Below the pieces are notes generated by a model. That model worked only from the letters and a program-made list of their open reading frames with translations. It made no database searches and was not told where the DNA came from. This document shows, piece after piece, positions 14,692-16,049 of a stretch of DNA of 16,049 bases (position 1 is the first letter of the stretch; each line of letters starts with the position of its first letter). The position numbers and the translations under genes are program-made. The stretch is from Oribacterium sp. UBA3737 (GTDB lineage: Bacteria; Bacillota_A; Clostridia; Lachnospirales; Lachnospiraceae): assembly GCA_002371295.1 (NCBI GenBank), contig DFGZ01000294.1, positions 1-16,049 on the forward strand. Direction: 5' to 3'.

Positions 14692-16049
14692 TTATGCAAC
14701 TTTCTTCGCCTTCTCAGGCCCCTTGTTCTGAATCACCTCAAGACAGATGATGGCAGCGATGATAGCTATACCGATGACATCAGTTACTGTTCCGGGATAA
14801 AGCATCATGAGTCCTGCTGCAGCGCACAATACTCTGGTGACCATGTTGATAGGTCTGATGGTATATCCTTCAAGCGCTGCAGAGATAGCGAACATACCGA
14901 TGAAGCTTGTTATAACGATCATCACAACACCGATTCCGTCAGTGTCGATGAGGAGCATAGCCGGGTTCAGTGAGAAAATGTACGGAACCAGGAAAGCACC
15001 GATAGCAAGTCTTGTAGCATTAATTGCCGTCTTCATAGGGTCTGCCTTTGCGATAGCGGAACCGGCATAAGCGGCAAGGGCTACAGGAGGTGTGATATCA
15101 GCTACGATACCGAAGTAAAATACGAACATGTTCGCACTAAGAGCATTTAGTCCCATACCTGTTGTAAGGATAGGCGCACAGGTTGTAGCCATGATGATAT
15201 ATGTCGCGGTTGTAGGAACACCCATTCCGAGGATGATGCAGCAAATCATGGTAAGGAAAAGAGCGATAAGCAGATTTCCATGTGATACTCCAACGATGGC
15301 TGAGATAAATACCTGTCCGAGACCTGTCATGGTCACAACACCGGCGATGATACCGGCGATACCGCATGCGGCTGCAATGGAAAGTGTATTCTTGGCACCT
15401 GTAACGAGAGCTGAAAAAATATCCTTCGGAGACATGCGATGGTTCTTGTCGAACATGCTGACAACGATACAAAGGATGGTAGCGATGATAGCTGCACGGC
15501 TCATGGTGTATCCGGCACAGATAAGGTAAATAAGTGCTGCAAGAGGAACCAGAAGATAAATCTTCGGTAGAAGATCCTTCCACTTCGGAAGATTCTCCTT
15601 AGGTATACCCTTGAGTCCCAGTCTCTTGGCACGAAGGTGAACCATGAGGAAGATTCCGGTGAAATAAAGTATAGCCGGAAGTATGGCTCTCACTACGATA
15701 TTTGAATACGGAACGCCTATCATCTCAGCCATAAGGAAGGCAGCTGCGCCCATGATAGGAGGCATGATCTGTCCGCCTGTTGATGAGGCTGCCTCAACGG
15801 CTCCGGCGAAATCTCCGGGGAAACCTGTATCCTTCATCATAGGAATGGTAACGGAACCTGTTGTAACGGTATTACCAACGGAAGAACCGGAAACCATACC
15901 GCAAAGAGCACTGGAGATAACGGAAACCTTTGCGGGTCCGCCTGTAGCAGAACCGGCAAGAGCATTGGCACACTGGATAAAGAATTCCGAGATACCCGTT
16001 GCCTCAAGGAAGGCACCGAAAATGATGAAAAGAACGATATATGTACTGC
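14692..16049 (-). CDS. TRAP transporter fused permease (4TM/12TM), 3' part
   Basis: The reading frame stays open to the window edge, so the start is missing; about 452 codons are present. The part before the ATG at 15897 is coding as well (for example FGAFLEATGISEFF and NALAGSATGGPAKVSV), so that ATG is not the start. The sequence is almost wholly hydrophobic segments with family-typical blocks: GMVSGSSVGNTVTTGS, the ASSTGGQIMPPIMGAAAF loop, LGMGVPTTATYI, and DITPPVALAAYAGS. These belong to the DctM-like large subunit of TRAP transporters, here of the fused type that usually works with a TAXI-type binding protein. Such systems import organic acids or amino acids using an ion gradient. The tail ends in a basic KKVA. 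No binding-protein gene is in view; it would be expected upstream, outside the window. The substrate is unknown. Confidence 0.9.
   Translation of the reverse strand, partial: STYIVLFIIFGAFLEATGISEFFIQCANALAGSATGGPAKVSVISSALCGMVSGSSVGNTVTTGSVTIPMMKDTGFPGDFAGAVEAASSTGGQIMPPIMGAAAFLMAEMIGVPYSNIVVRAILPAILYFTGIFLMVHLRAKRLGLKGIPKENLPKWKDLLPKIYLLVPLAALIYLICAGYTMSRAAIIATILCIVVSMFDKNHRMSPKDIFSALVTGAKNTLSIAAACGIAGIIAGVVTMTGLGQVFISAIVGVSHGNLLIALFLTMICCIILGMGVPTTATYIIMATTCAPILTTGMGLNALSANMFVFYFGIVADITPPVALAAYAGSAIAKADPMKTAINATRLAIGAFLVPYIFSLNPAMLLIDTDGIGVVMIVITSFIGMFAISAALEGYTIRPINMVTRVLCAAAGLMMLYPGTVTDVIGIAIIAAIICLEVIQNKGPEKAKKVA

Noticed and set aside
15137..15583. A 148-codon minus-strand frame rich in Arg, His, Ser and Tyr
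   Set aside because: It overlaps the TRAP permease on the same strand in another frame and has the typical composition of an out-of-frame membrane protein.

Overview
The window looks like the chromosome of a low- to mid-GC Gram-positive anaerobe of the Clostridia, most likely a Lachnospiraceae (Butyrivibrio/Roseburia-like) bacterium. This is inferred from gene style: sortase-anchored pilins with isopeptide domains, strong AGGAGG-type ribosome binding sites, class B sortases, a YunD-like metallophosphatase pair and a fused TRAP permease. No rRNA or other taxonomic marker is present. Nearly all genes lie on the minus strand.

Region 1 (about 1-10,700, minus strand) is a sortase-assembled pilus locus. 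In transcription order it encodes a 1767-residue VWA tip adhesin, a 79-residue coiled-coil protein, a signal-peptidase-like SipA protein, a two-domain major pilin, a class B sortase, a minor (probably basal) pilin and a second class B sortase. Leaving out the small protein and the last sortase, the order is that of the streptococcal FCT-2/FCT-3 pilus islands (adhesin, sipA, fctA, class B sortase, fctB). The first three genes overlap by a few bases and are probably translationally coupled. Each pilin gene is followed by a strongly structured spacer and then a sortase gene, which suggests that a pilin-hairpin-sortase unit was duplicated. The SipA protein lacks both catalytic residues of signal peptidase I, so it is probably an assembly factor and not a protease. 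The adhesin and major pilin carry xPTG sorting motifs and end in the same FED tail, while the minor pilin carries QTGD. This suggests one sortase polymerises the fibre and the other attaches it to the wall.

Region 2 (about 10,622-11,510) is AT-rich and intergenic. It holds a leader with two competing hairpins upstream of the adhesin, a 33-codon remnant resembling the start of a YhcH/YjgK/YiaL-family gene with a terminator-like hairpin before it, and a well-formed promoter reading into a 52-codon plus-strand gene with no recognised family. A strong terminator ends the region.

Region 3 (11,517-14,600, minus strand) is a two-gene operon of tandemly duplicated 5'-nucleotidase-family metallophosphatases without signal peptides, driven by an extended -10 promoter. 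Region 4 (14,642-16,049) is the 3' part of a fused TRAP-type transporter permease with its terminator; its start lies beyond the window.
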